The notes: a model not told the origin generated them from the letters alone. A DNA stretch of 33,186 bases from CAWDPQ01 sp049642465 (GCA_049642465.1 JBAROV010000146.1:1-33186), one strand, 5' to 3'. Positions 7,740 through 15,996 are shown, counted from the first letter of the stretch. Made by a program: numbers and translations.

Positions 7740-8678
7740 CTACTGGCAGGTCCTGGTGGTGACGAAGACGTCCGCACCCCCGATGGCCCCGGCTCGGTTC
7801 GAGAAGATGTAGAGCGTGTTGCCGGTCGGGTCGGACGGATCGATCGTGCCGGTCTCGTCTCGGCCGACGGTGTTCAGTACTGCATCCACCGGCATGGGCA
7901 CGCCCCAGGGATCCTCGATCGAGAAACGAGTGGACGTCCACAGATCGAGACCGCCGACACTCGGGGGCCGGGTCGAGGAGAAGAAGACTTCGAGCTGGTT
8001 GGGGCTCAAGGTGAAAGCAGTCTCGCGGTAGATGGAGCTGAGCTCCCCAACAAGCTCGTCGTTCACATGACCATTTGCCTTCTGCTTGATTGCGAAGAGA
8101 TCGAAGTTCTCGGCGCTGACCGGCGAGGGGTCCGGCGTACCGTCGCTCCGTACAAACAACAGCCGCTTGACTTTGGACTGGTTCCCGTTGAGATACCAGC
8201 CGTTTGCCGCTTCCTGGAATGCCGTGTTCACATCCGGTCCGAGGTTCACCGGTGTGGTCCATCCAAGGTCGTCGTCGGGATCGATGCGGTTTGCGACGTA
8301 GATGTCGAGGCCTCCGAATCCACCGGCGCGGGCGCTCGCGAAGTAGATGGTCCGCCCATCCGGCGAGAACACGAACAAGCCCTTCTCCATCGCCACGCTG
8401 TTGAGGGGCGCAACGTTGTTCGCAGGGCCCCACGGACTGCTGATGGTCGCGCGGCGCGACACCCAGATGTCGGTGTTGCCGAACCCGCCAGGCCGATTCG
8501 AGTCGAAGTACATCGCGAGGCCATCGGGTGAGATGGAGGGATAGTTTTCCTGGAAGGCGCTGTTGACTCCCGACCCCACGTTGACCGGGGGACACCAATG
8601 CTGTGCCAATGCGGGCGAAGCTGCGATGCCCGAACCGAACATCGTCGACAAGGTCATAAGCTTGAGAATTCGCAACAT
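7740..8678 (-). CDS. Exported PD40 (WD40-like) beta-propeller protein
   Basis: The product has 312 residues with a signal peptide (residues 1-25, ending SPALAQ). At least four TolB-type PD40 repeats are visible, each with a SPDG-type turn and a closing GG-x-D-aromatic strand: GGFGNTDIWVS, GGFGGLDIYVA, VGGLDLWTS and IGGADVFVTT. This matches half or more of a TolB-like propeller. Such proteins act in the periplasm or on the outer surface as protein-interaction scaffolds; no catalytic site is seen. It is followed on the same strand, 97 bases upstream, by the haloperoxidase-type gene and may share its transcript. Confidence 0.85.
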   Translation of the reverse strand: MLRILKLMTLSTMFGSGIAASPALAQHWCPPVNVGSGVNSAFQENYPSISPDGLAMYFDSNRPGGFGNTDIWVSRRATISSPWGPANNVAPLNSVAMEKGLFVFSPDGRTIYFASARAGGFGGLDIYVANRIDPDDDLGWTTPVNLGPDVNTAFQEAANGWYLNGNQSKVKRLLFVRSDGTPDPSPVSAENFDLFAIKQKANGHVNDELVGELSSIYRETAFTLSPNQLEVFFSSTRPPSVGGLDLWTSTRFSIEDPWGVPMPVDAVLNTVGRDETGTIDPSDPTGNTLYIFSNRAGAIGGADVFVTTRTCQ

Positions 8679-8775
8679 GACATGTTCTCCCTGAAGTCGG
8701 TGTCAAGACGATTTCAGCCTCCTCGTACCCGAACGATCAGATAGGCAATGGGCGGGTCCCGGTCACCACGCGTCC

Positions 8776-10041
8776 CTACTCGCGGCAGGTCCCACTGTCA
8801 CCGGTGATCGGTCGGAGGTTGTTCTGACACACGTAGAGACCGACTGCGCGGCCTTGCACCGCACCCGCGGCCTGGTCGAAGCGGAAGTGGATCCCGCCGT
8901 AGACGCGAGCATCGTCGATGTCGTCGGTGATCTCACTGAAGTTCGTATAGGAGAGCGTCCCCGCCGTGTTCGGGTGTGAGAGCGTGATCCAGTGATTACC
9001 TCCGCCGAGAATCTCCGCGACAATCTTGCGCGCCGCGTAGCTCGCCGACGCGTGCGCTGACGGGTAGCTGGGAAAGCATGGCGTTCCGATGAATGGGGTC
9101 CACTCCGGATCGGGCGTGGTCTTCTCGTTACCGTCGCTATCGCCGGCACGGATCGCCGTGATCGGGCGCCAGAAGTTGTAGTGGTACTTGGTCTCCATCG
9201 AGGAGACGAGGCCGTCGCTCACCGCCATCGCGATCAGCGCGAAGATGCGGGCGTTCTCCGAGATCGACGTCCTCTTCTGCGTCATCACCTGGCTCGCGGC
9301 CTGGCTCCACACGTGGACTGCCGCCGCCGCCGCGAAGTAGCGGGCAACATCGGCGCGATCCCACGGGCGCAAGGCACTGTTCAGTTCGCCGACGTCCATC
9401 GTCTCCATGTAGTCGCGCGCGTACCGTCCGGTCTGGAGCTGCGGAGGCGGAGCGGATCGGAACTGGCTGCTGCTGTCGATGCCGAACGGCGGGAGATTCT
9501 GCCAGTGGAACAAGATGCCGACCTGGACACCGTTCACCACCGGGCATCCGGCGTATGGCTGCCACACACCGGGGTCTCTGGAGCTCGGAGCGAAGAACGC
9601 CGCAGGAGACGCGCCGTCGCCGGTTCGGTTGGCGAGCATCGACTGCGCGGCCAAACGGCCGACGGCGATGCCATCGGCCTTCGGCTGGCCTTCCGGGATC
9701 GCCGCCAGAGCGGCCGTGTAGGCGGCTCCCAGGCTTCCGGCGACGCCGAGCCCGAGCAGCGCGCGGTACGCGGCTTCGATCGCCGCTGCGTCTACTGACG
9801 CTCCCACTGGAGCGGAGACGGTTCCAAGATATGGCTCGTAGTCGCCCACGACTGCGTTGACCGCTTCGAAGACCGCCAGCTGTACGATCGCGACCGAGCG
9901 GGCTTGCAGGAACGGGTTCTGCCCGTTTGTGGCCGCTAACGCGTGTGCGTTCCAGTCCTGCACAACATCGGCTGCGGCGACCGCTGGACCACCGCCAATC
10001 AGAATCGCGACGGCCAGCGCCGCGGTGCGGCTCTTGCTCAT
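8776..10041 (-). CDS. Exported vanadium-dependent haloperoxidase / PAP2-type phosphatase
   Basis: The product has 421 residues from the ATG at 10041, chosen because it begins a signal peptide (MSKSRTAALA... cut near AVAAA); the frame stays open 34 codons further. The vanadate/phosphate pocket is complete: K285 and R292-P293 in KYHYNFWRPITAIR, PSYPSAHAS (S328, H330), and R379/H385 in ARVYGGIHFRFD. These three blocks define the PAP2/haloperoxidase superfamily. The spacing and the K..NFWRP block favour bacterial vanadium haloperoxidases over lipid phosphatases. Proposed reaction: peroxide-dependent halide oxidation outside the cytoplasm, or acid phosphatase activity; sequence alone cannot decide. 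It lies upstream of the PD40 gene on the same strand. Confidence 0.87.
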   Translation of the reverse strand: MSKSRTAALAVAILIGGGPAVAAADVVQDWNAHALAATNGQNPFLQARSVAIVQLAVFEAVNAVVGDYEPYLGTVSAPVGASVDAAAIEAAYRALLGLGVAGSLGAAYTAALAAIPEGQPKADGIAVGRLAAQSMLANRTGDGASPAAFFAPSSRDPGVWQPYAGCPVVNGVQVGILFHWQNLPPFGIDSSSQFRSAPPPQLQTGRYARDYMETMDVGELNSALRPWDRADVARYFAAAAAVHVWSQAASQVMTQKRTSISENARIFALIAMAVSDGLVSSMETKYHYNFWRPITAIRAGDSDGNEKTTPDPEWTPFIGTPCFPSYPSAHASASYAARKIVAEILGGGNHWITLSHPNTAGTLSYTNFSEITDDIDDARVYGGIHFRFDQAAGAVQGRAVGLYVCQNNLRPITGDSGTCRE

Positions 10042-10130
10042 CGAAGTCCTCCATTCAGTAACCGTATCCAGTGCCGAGGAACTGGGCGCCGATCCCCACG
10101 GAAGTGAGTAAGGTCGGCGGAGTATGTTGT

Positions 10131-10351
10131 TGGCTCTGACCACGCGGGCGGATACTTGCTCGCATCTGTGTAGACGTCGGTCGGAGGAAAACCGGACACG
10201 CGGCGACTGGTCGGCAGCAGATTCCTCAGATCGGCGGAGGAATGCGATGGTTGACGACCGTCAACCCGTTGAGGGGACCAGCGTCACGGCCCCACGTGAG
10301 ACGACCCTCGACACGCCCGTGGCCCGCGCCGGCGACCCACAGGCGCTCGAG
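10131..10351 (+). pseudogene. Decayed duplicate of the ECF sigma gene leader and 5' end
   Basis: This stretch is a direct, imperfect copy of 12035-12272, which is the leader and first codons of the intact sigma gene. Both share TGGCTCTGAC, AGACGTCGGTCGGAGGAAAA, CGGCGGAGGAATG and the ATG. The encoded starts match (MVDDRQPVEGTSVTAP in both). In this copy, from the ATG at 10247, small deletions shift the frame after about residue 24, and homology ends at CAGGCGCTCGAG. It is therefore a dead gene start, though the leader could still carry a promoter. The distance between copies is about 1.9 kb. Confidence 0.8.
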
Positions 10352-10443
10352 ACCAGAAATGCTCGGTGCGCTGAATTCCGCGGCGGGATGTGGCCGGGCC
10401 CCAACAGGACGTCGGCTCCAGACCCTCGCTCGCCCTCAGCGAC

Positions 10444-10542
10444 AGCGCGATAGACTTCGCCCATCCCGCCGGCTCCGAGGACGCCGGTAATCTCGTACGG
10501 TCCGACACAAGTGCCGGTAGCCAGAGACACCGTCAGCGGAGA
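10444..10542 (-). pseudogene. Inverted scrap of a Ser/Thr protein kinase gene (glycine-loop region)
   Basis: On the minus strand the frame reads LATGTCVGPYEITGVLG followed by AGGMGEVYRA. This is the typical N-terminus and nucleotide-binding loop of acidobacterial-style Ser/Thr kinases. Right after YRA the peptide turns into antisense of the sigma-gene duplicate. No catalytic Lys, HRD or DFG follows. It is not derived from the intact kinase at 12761, whose loop is IGGGTSGVVYRAWD, so it comes from another kinase gene. Confidence 0.6.
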
Positions 10543-10743
10543 CGACACAAATGGTACAAGGCTCACGGCTCGCGCTTCCAAGCTCTCGGTTCCCGCGCTG
10601 ACATTGGCGCCGTCGTTCAGTCGACCTGTTTGCGCTTGGACTACGGCTGCACGTTCTCGGTCCATTGCCCGTAGCTCGCGTACCCGAACAGGCCGGCAAT
10701 ATCAACGTTACTTGCAATGTAAATTCACTTGCCGATTCGGACG

Positions 10744-11949
10744 CTATCGGCGTTCGAGCCGGAATGAGTGGAGCGAACTGTGGAAGCCGATCTTGCGGAG
10801 ACAGCTGGCTTGGAGCACCGTGCCGGCCGACAGGTAGCTGGGGCCCGTCGACCGGTACACCGAGAAGTACCCGCTGAGCGTCCCGGTAATCGTCCGGCCC
10901 TGGCGCGTGCCGTTCGACGGTCCGCTGATGCCGAGGAATCGTTGCGGGTCGAGCCTCTCGAGGAGCGTCCAGCGCGGCGGATCCCGGTCCTCTGTTGAGT
11001 CGGACTGCATATAGAACCCGACGGCGTCCCCCGCTACTCCTCCGAAAGGCCGTTCCGGATAACCCTCGAGGATGACTCTCGTTGGCGCGTAAAGATCGAC
11101 AGTCAACTGCGATCCGCGCTGGGTGAGCCTCGCGTCGAAGCTGCGCGTCGTGGCCTCGGCGGGAAGCTCGCCTGCGCATGTCGGCGAGGCCTGAAAAGTC
11201 AGACGCCAGTCGCCCGTGAGGGAGTCGTAGCCGGCGAGAGGCTGCAGATTGAAATCGACCGTCTGGTGATCGTCCACGACGACCGTTCGCGAAGCGGTCT
11301 GGAATGATTCTTCGAATGCGACGATCTCGCTGGCGCCGGCCAGTCCGTACAGCGCGTAGCTGCCCTCCCCGTCGGTCAACACCGTCAAGCCACTACGCCG
11401 GCCGGACACGACTGTGACGTGAACACTGGGCATGGGCAGGCCCGATTCGGTCACGCGTCCTGAAACCCGAAAGGTGCCCGGTTCGAGCACGAGCACCCGC
11501 AGTTTGGAAGACGTGAGAGCGCCCGGAGGAATCACGAAGGTATCGCCGGAGGAAACGAGGCGTGGATAATACGCTTGGAGATCGATCTCTCCCTGGGTTC
11601 CACCGGTCACGACTCCGTGTGGCGTCACCTGAAGGACGTCCGCACCGTTAGGTTCTATCGAGTAGGGCAGAATTGTCGATTCGCCGGTCACATCGCGCGT
11701 CAAGCCATTCGCGTACGTCGCTGTAACGGTGTATCTGGCAGTCACGCCCGGAGCCAACGACGCCGGTCCCTCCAGGCGGATTGCGGTCGGCGTGCTGGCC
11801 GGTGCCGGCGAATTCGGGGATGGCGCCGTCTGAGAAGGAGAAGACGGAGGATCGCCGCAGGAAACGGCGCCGAGCGCGACGATCACGGCGGTCAGACGGA
11901 GACTGGCTGAAAACCTCCTCCGTTCGGTCGGCTCGTTGCGGCTGTCCAT
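10744..11949 (-). CDS. Putative lipoprotein with Ig-like and carboxypeptidase-regulatory-like domains
   Basis: The product has 401 residues. A hydrophobic segment (about residues 17-30) ends at LGAVSC31, a plausible lipobox Cys, followed by a Ser/Pro-rich linker typical of lipoproteins. Residues 55-140 resemble a bacterial Ig-like group 2 domain (LAPGVTARYTVTATYANG...). Residues 158-240 form a carboxypeptidase-regulatory-like beta-sandwich (FRVSGRVTESGLPMPSVHVT..., TDGEGSYALYGL). The remainder (about 245-385) is an unassigned, beta-rich C-terminal region. No catalytic site is seen. It probably sits on the outer or periplasmic membrane face and faces away from the divergent sigma/kinase operon 200 bases on. 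The lipobox has Ala rather than Leu at -3, so lipidation is only likely. Confidence 0.75.
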   Translation of the reverse strand: MDSRNEPTERRRFSASLRLTAVIVALGAVSCGDPPSSPSQTAPSPNSPAPASTPTAIRLEGPASLAPGVTARYTVTATYANGLTRDVTGESTILPYSIEPNGADVLQVTPHGVVTGGTQGEIDLQAYYPRLVSSGDTFVIPPGALTSSKLRVLVLEPGTFRVSGRVTESGLPMPSVHVTVVSGRRSGLTVLTDGEGSYALYGLAGASEIVAFEESFQTASRTVVVDDHQTVDFNLQPLAGYDSLTGDWRLTFQASPTCAGELPAEATTRSFDARLTQRGSQLTVDLYAPTRVILEGYPERPFGGVAGDAVGFYMQSDSTEDRDPPRWTLLERLDPQRFLGISGPSNGTRQGRTITGTLSGYFSVYRSTGPSYLSAGTVLQASCLRKIGFHSSLHSFRLERR

Positions 11950-12152
11950 GAGATTGGCCCCGGCACCGCCCGAATCTCACATCGGGTCGCGCCCTGAAGG
12001 CGCCCTGAGAGCCCTTCGGCCGGCCCGGTCTGTGTGGCTCTGACCATGTGGGCGGATATCCGTTCGCATCTGTATAGACGTCGGTCGGAGGAAAACCGGA
12101 CACGCAACGACCTGGTCGGCGGTAGGATTTCTCAAGTCGGCGGAGGAATGCA

Positions 12153-12764
12153 ATGGTTGACGACCGTCAACCCGTCGAGGGAACCAGCGTCACGGCGCCA
12201 ACTGAGACGACCCTCGACACGACCTGGCACTTGCTGGCCCGCGCCCGCACCGGCGATCTGCAGGCGCTCGAGCGACTCTTCGCCCGCCATTTGCCTCCGC
12301 TGCAGCTATGGGCTCGAGGTCGCCTGCCGAAGTGGGCACGGCAGATGACGGACACAGACGATTTGGTCCAGGACGCCCTCGCGCAGACCTTCAAACGACT
12401 CGACCATGTCGAGGCGAAGGGCGTGGGCGCGCTCGGGGGATACCTGCGTCAAGCCGTGCTGAACCGCATCCGCGACGAACTGCGCAGGAGCGGCCGGACT
12501 CCGCCGAGCGTAGACCTGGGTTCCGTGGATCTCGCAGGCGGGCAGTCGCCGCTGGAGCAAGCGATTGGGCGCGAGGGCGTGGAGCGGTACGAACGCGCGC
12601 TTCAGCAACTCAGTGCAGGGGATCGCGAAGCCATCGTCGGCCGCCTGGAGCTTGGCTACTCGTACGAAGAGCTGGCCGAGGCGCTCGGCAAACCGTCGGC
12701 AGAGGCCGCCCGAAAGGCGGCCGAGCGTGCTCTGCTGAAGCTCGCCGAGGAGTTACGCCGGTGA
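12153..12764 (+). CDS. ECF-type RNA polymerase sigma factor
   Basis: The product has 203 residues. A GGAGG ribosome-binding site lies five bases before the ATG. Region 2 spans about residues 28-110, with TDTDDLVQDALAQTFKRLD as the core/-10 recognition helices and YLRQAVLNRIRDELRR at 2.4. Region 4 spans about residues 145-203, with LSAGDREAIVGRLELGYSY and EELAEALGKPSAEAARKA as the -35 helix-turn-helix. The stop overlaps the start of a transmembrane Ser/Thr kinase gene (GTGA), a layout known for ECF groups controlled by phosphorylation instead of an anti-sigma factor; no anti-sigma gene is present. A decayed copy of its leader and first codons sits 1.9 kb upstream. Confidence 0.9.
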   Translation: MVDDRQPVEGTSVTAPTETTLDTTWHLLARARTGDLQALERLFARHLPPLQLWARGRLPKWARQMTDTDDLVQDALAQTFKRLDHVEAKGVGALGGYLRQAVLNRIRDELRRSGRTPPSVDLGSVDLAGGQSPLEQAIGREGVERYERALQQLSAGDREAIVGRLELGYSYEELAEALGKPSAEAARKAAERALLKLAEELRR

Positions 12765-15301
12765 CGGGCCGTGAACGCTCGTTCGCCGAGCTCGCCTCCG
12801 CCATCCTCGATGGCACACCGATCGATTGGTCGAGGCCAGAGTCGCTCGCTTCCGACGAGGACTGGCAGCTGCTCGAGCAACTCCGCCTCCTCTCGGCAGT
12901 CGCGGATACGCACCGGCACTATCGAGAGCCGACCTCGTCGCTCGCCAGTGCCGGCGGTGAAGACGTTCGCCACGACGGACCGCACTGGGGTCGGCTGCAG
13001 GTGTTGGAGCGAATCGGCGGCGGCACCAGCGGTGTGGTGTATCGCGCCTGGGACCCGCGTCTCGAGCGCGATGTTGCGCTGAAGTTGATCTGCGCACCCT
13101 CGAACGCGGACGCTGCGTGGACGGCCGCCATGATCAGTGAAGGCCGCCACCTCGCGCGAGTTCACCATCCAAACGTTGTCGCCATTTATGACGCTGAACG
13201 AATTGGTCCGTGGGTGGGTCTCACGATGGAGTACCTGCGTGGGCGCACGCTCGAGGCGCGGCTCGCCGCAGAAGGTCCGCTCCCTGTCGACGATGCCGTG
13301 ACTGCCGTCGCGCAGGTATGTCGTGCGTTGAGCGCCGTGCACGAGGGCGGCGTGGTGCATCGCGATGTCAAGGCGTCGAACGCGATCGCGACCACAGACG
13401 GACGCGTGGTGCTCGTCGATTTCGGGACTGGTCACATCCACGGCGACGGTGCCTCTGCACCCGCCGGCACGCCCCTCTACCTGGCACCTGAAGTGCTGCG
13501 TGGAGATGCGGCGACGCCGCGCAGCGATGTCTACAGCGCTGGGGTTCTGCTCTACCGACTGCTGACAGGCGTGTTTCCCGTAGCAGGGGCGTCGCTCGCC
13601 GAATTGTTCGCCGCGCACGAGCGCGGATCGCAGCCGGACGTCCGCGCGGTTCGACCCGAGCTCTCGAAGTTGTTGGCAAATGTCCTGAACGCCGCGCTCA
13701 GCCCTCGGCCCGATCGGCGGCCTGCGACAGCTGGGGATCTGGCCAACGCCCTCGAGGCGGCGGCGCGGCCTCGGTCGATCGGAGGCCAGGCACGTGGGGT
13801 CGCTGCCGCCGCCGCCGTGCTGGCGGTCGCGGTCGGCTGGTTCGCCGCCTCCGGTGGGTGGCTCGGTTCCACCCGTGGTGAACCGCCGGCAGAAGCACGG
13901 ACACCAGCCGTCAGCCCGCAAGCGCTCGCCGTGCTGCCGTTCATCGATCTGAAACCAGCGAGCGACACCTCCTACTTGTCGTTTTCCCTTGCCGACGCGC
14001 TGATCACGCACCTGAGCCGCCTGGGGGCCCTCGACGTCCGCGCTGCCGCGGCGATCTACAAGTACCGAGGCGTCACCACCACGCCCAAGCAGGTCGCCGA
14101 GGAGCTGCGCGTCGGCCGTGTAATTACGGGAACGTACGTCGGTGAGGGCGACTCGCTGCGAGTCACCACAGAGATGGTTGACGCCGTGAACGATGTGCTC
14201 CTCTACAAAGAGGCGTTCGAGGTCTCGCGTCAGCGTCTCGCCGCGGTGGCAGACCAGGTCGCGCGACATGTTGTCGAGGCGTTGCACATGAGCGTGTCGC
14301 CCCGCGAGAACGCGGCGTGGCAGGCCGATGTCTCGCGCGATCCGGTGGCGTATCAGCTCTTCCTGCGCGGTCGAGACGACTATGAGGCCACACGCAGGGA
14401 CTCGGGTGTCGCGTTCTTCGAGCGAGCCGTCGCCATCGAGCCGACGTTCGCACGCGCGTGGGCGTACTTGGGGTCGGCCCACGCCGTCAACGCTTCGCTG
14501 CGTTTCGGAGGACGGGCCGACTACGACCGGGCACAACGAGCACTCGAAACAGCACTGCGCCTGGACCCATCGGATATGGTGCCACGTCTGGCGATGGCGA
14601 ACGTGCTGATTGAGTCGAATCGCGTGGAAGATGCGGTGCCGCTGCTCCGAGGCGTGCTGGAGGAGACGCCGCGGTCGGCCGACGTCCTGTGGGAACTGGC
14701 GTATGCGTACCGATTCGCAGGGCTGCTTGATGAATCGCTGTCGGCGAGTGAACGTGGCGCAGCCATGGAGCCGTTCGCGTTGGGTGGCGCCAATATTCCG
14801 CTTGCCCAGCTGTACAGGGGCGAATACCAGCGATTCCTGGACGGCTTCCGCCTCGACTCGCAGTCCGCCTATCAACAGTTCTACACAGGACTCGCACACT
14901 ACTACCTGAAGCGGTTCCCTGAGGCCGCGCTCGCGTTCGACCACGCGTACTCGCTCGACCAATCGATGCTCCACACTCGGGTTGGCAAGGCGCTCAGCGT
15001 GCTGATCAGCGGCGATCGAAACGCTGCGACACACTTGCTGCAGCTGATCGAGCTCGAATCCGCAGAGCGCGAGGTCAGCGACGCGGAGGCCCTCTTTCGG
15101 ATCGCCGAGGCGTACGCGGTGCTGGGAGACAGGGGCGGCGCCTTGCGGGTGCTCCGGCGAAGCCTCGAGGGCGGTTTCTTCTGCTACCCCTACTTCGCTC
15201 GAGATCCGTTGCTGGAGTCGATTCGGTCAGTGCCGGAGTTCCAGCCTCTTCTGGAACGAGCCCGTGAGAGGCATGAGGCGTTCCGGCGTCGCTTCTTCTA
15301 G
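12761..15301 (+). CDS. Transmembrane Ser/Thr protein kinase with FlgO-like and TPR domains
   Basis: The product has 846 residues from the GTG at 12761, which overlaps the sigma-factor stop by four bases; the frame is open upstream only as antisense or shadow. The kinase domain covers about residues 80-335: glycine loop IGGGTSGVVYRA, K108 (VALKLI), H200-R201-D202 (HRDVKASNA), D220-F221-G222 and APEVL. All catalytic residues are present. One membrane helix lies at about 345-366. Beyond it is a FlgO/TolB-N-type domain (LAVLPFIDLK..., about 388-495), then TPR-like repeats to the C-terminus. The kinase is thus cytoplasmic and the sensor part extracytoplasmic. Translational coupling to the ECF gene suggests it phosphorylates or otherwise controls that sigma factor (inference). 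Confidence 0.9.
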   Translation: MTGRERSFAELASAILDGTPIDWSRPESLASDEDWQLLEQLRLLSAVADTHRHYREPTSSLASAGGEDVRHDGPHWGRLQVLERIGGGTSGVVYRAWDPRLERDVALKLICAPSNADAAWTAAMISEGRHLARVHHPNVVAIYDAERIGPWVGLTMEYLRGRTLEARLAAEGPLPVDDAVTAVAQVCRALSAVHEGGVVHRDVKASNAIATTDGRVVLVDFGTGHIHGDGASAPAGTPLYLAPEVLRGDAATPRSDVYSAGVLLYRLLTGVFPVAGASLAELFAAHERGSQPDVRAVRPELSKLLANVLNAALSPRPDRRPATAGDLANALEAAARPRSIGGQARGVAAAAAVLAVAVGWFAASGGWLGSTRGEPPAEARTPAVSPQALAVLPFIDLKPASDTSYLSFSLADALITHLSRLGALDVRAAAAIYKYRGVTTTPKQVAEELRVGRVITGTYVGEGDSLRVTTEMVDAVNDVLLYKEAFEVSRQRLAAVADQVARHVVEALHMSVSPRENAAWQADVSRDPVAYQLFLRGRDDYEATRRDSGVAFFERAVAIEPTFARAWAYLGSAHAVNASLRFGGRADYDRAQRALETALRLDPSDMVPRLAMANVLIESNRVEDAVPLLRGVLEETPRSADVLWELAYAYRFAGLLDESLSASERGAAMEPFALGGANIPLAQLYRGEYQRFLDGFRLDSQSAYQQFYTGLAHYYLKRFPEAALAFDHAYSLDQSMLHTRVGKALSVLISGDRNAATHLLQLIELESAEREVSDAEALFRIAEAYAVLGDRGGALRVLRRSLEGGFFCYPYFARDPLLESIRSVPEFQPLLERARERHEAFRRRFF

Positions 15302-15445
15302 CACACGCACAGGTCGGCATACATCGTGAGCCACTGTCACCTCGGAGGCCCATCATGCCCGCCGCCGGCCACGACAATCGTGAGGCGTCTCCAGCCTCGG
15401 CCACGGGCTTCTGATCACGTCGCTCGCCCGAGCACGGCTGGTGAA

Positions 15446-15478
15446 CGTGTGCAGCGGTTCAAAAGACCGGTGCACACG
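15446..15478. terminator. Strong hairpin downstream of the kinase gene
   Basis: CGTGTGCAGCGGT pairs with ACCGGTGCACACG around a seven-base loop (TCAAAAG): 12 of 13 positions pair. It lies 145 bases after the kinase stop. There is no U-tract, so a factor-independent terminator is not certain; it may instead be a protein site or repeat relic. Confidence 0.4.
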
Positions 15479-15682
15479 CCGACGGCCGACGGCCGTAACG
15501 GAACCGCTTCAGCGGCGCAGCAGTCGCGGTGGTTACCGGTCAACGCTTCGTCACCTCAGGCGCGCAAACGCCGAACCCTCCACAATTTGCCGGGATGCTT
15601 GGTTGAGAGAAAAACCGTTGTCTGATTTCGTGGCGCTTCGTGAGACGCAGCGGCAGCGAAGCGGAGCGACTCCAATCGCTGC

Positions 15683-15702
15683 CAGGGACAATTTCAGGGA
15701 CA
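15683..15702. repeat. Dispersed 20-bp motif, copy 3 of 3
   Basis: Identical to the copies at 7355 and 7595. It lies 81 bases before the complete tRNA-Ser and is the left end of the detectable similarity between the two tRNA-Ser loci. Confidence 0.85.
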
Positions 15703-15763
15703 GTCGTGGGGACATTGCGGCCCGCGTAACTCGAGATGTCGTATATACTTAGCATTCTCGCGC

Positions 15764-15858
15764 GGTGAGGTGGCCGAGTGGCCGAAGGCGGCGGTTTGCT
15801 AAACCGTTGTAGGACCTTAAAAGTTCTACCGAGGGTTCGAATCCCTCCCTCACCGCCA
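15764..15858 (+). tRNA. tRNA-Ser (anticodon GCT)
   Basis: The acceptor stem GGTGAGG/CCTCACC is perfect, the anticodon loop is TTGCTAA (GCT, reading AGC/AGU codons), and a long class II variable arm is present. The T-arm is GAGGG-TTCGAAT-CCCTC, followed by discriminator G and an encoded CCA. The length of 95 bases including CCA fits tRNA-Ser. TATACT at 15744-15749 is a plausible -10 box; no clear -35 box was found. A 5' half copy lies at 7438. Confidence 0.97.
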
Positions 15859-15917
15859 GACTTCGTTCGGTGCCCGCGTTTCGTCCAGCCCCGCAACCCG
15901 CCAGCACCCTGACACCT

Positions 15918-15964
15918 GCACTTTGGCACCCTGGCACTTTGGCACCCTGGCACTTCGGCACCTG
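15918..15964. repeat. Tandem 16-bp repeat, three units
   Basis: The unit GCACTTTGGCACCCTG occurs twice exactly (15918-15933, 15934-15949) and once with one change and one deletion (15950-15964). It lies between the tRNA-Ser and the phospholipase-D-type gene, 33 bases before the gene start. Confidence 0.85.
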
Positions 15965-15996
15965 TTCCAGGCTCCTAAATTGCACAGTTCGCCCGC

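Larger units (their letters stand above)
15302..15763. other. Intergenic region with hairpin and third 20-bp motif
   Basis: These 462 bases hold no convincing gene. They contain a 13-bp hairpin (15446-15478), the third CAGGGACA motif (15683-15702), a further GGGGACA a few bases on, and the TATACT box at 15744-15749 before the tRNA-Ser. Confidence 0.5.

Noticed and set aside
12308..12760. Upstream extension of the kinase frame over the sigma gene
   Set aside because: It would overlap the whole sigma gene; the peptide is Arg-rich shadow and the GTG at 12761 gives a standard four-base overlap.
12656..15034. 792-residue minus-strand frame opposite the kinase gene
   Set aside because: Shadow of the kinase-TPR gene; composition typical of antisense in GC-rich DNA.
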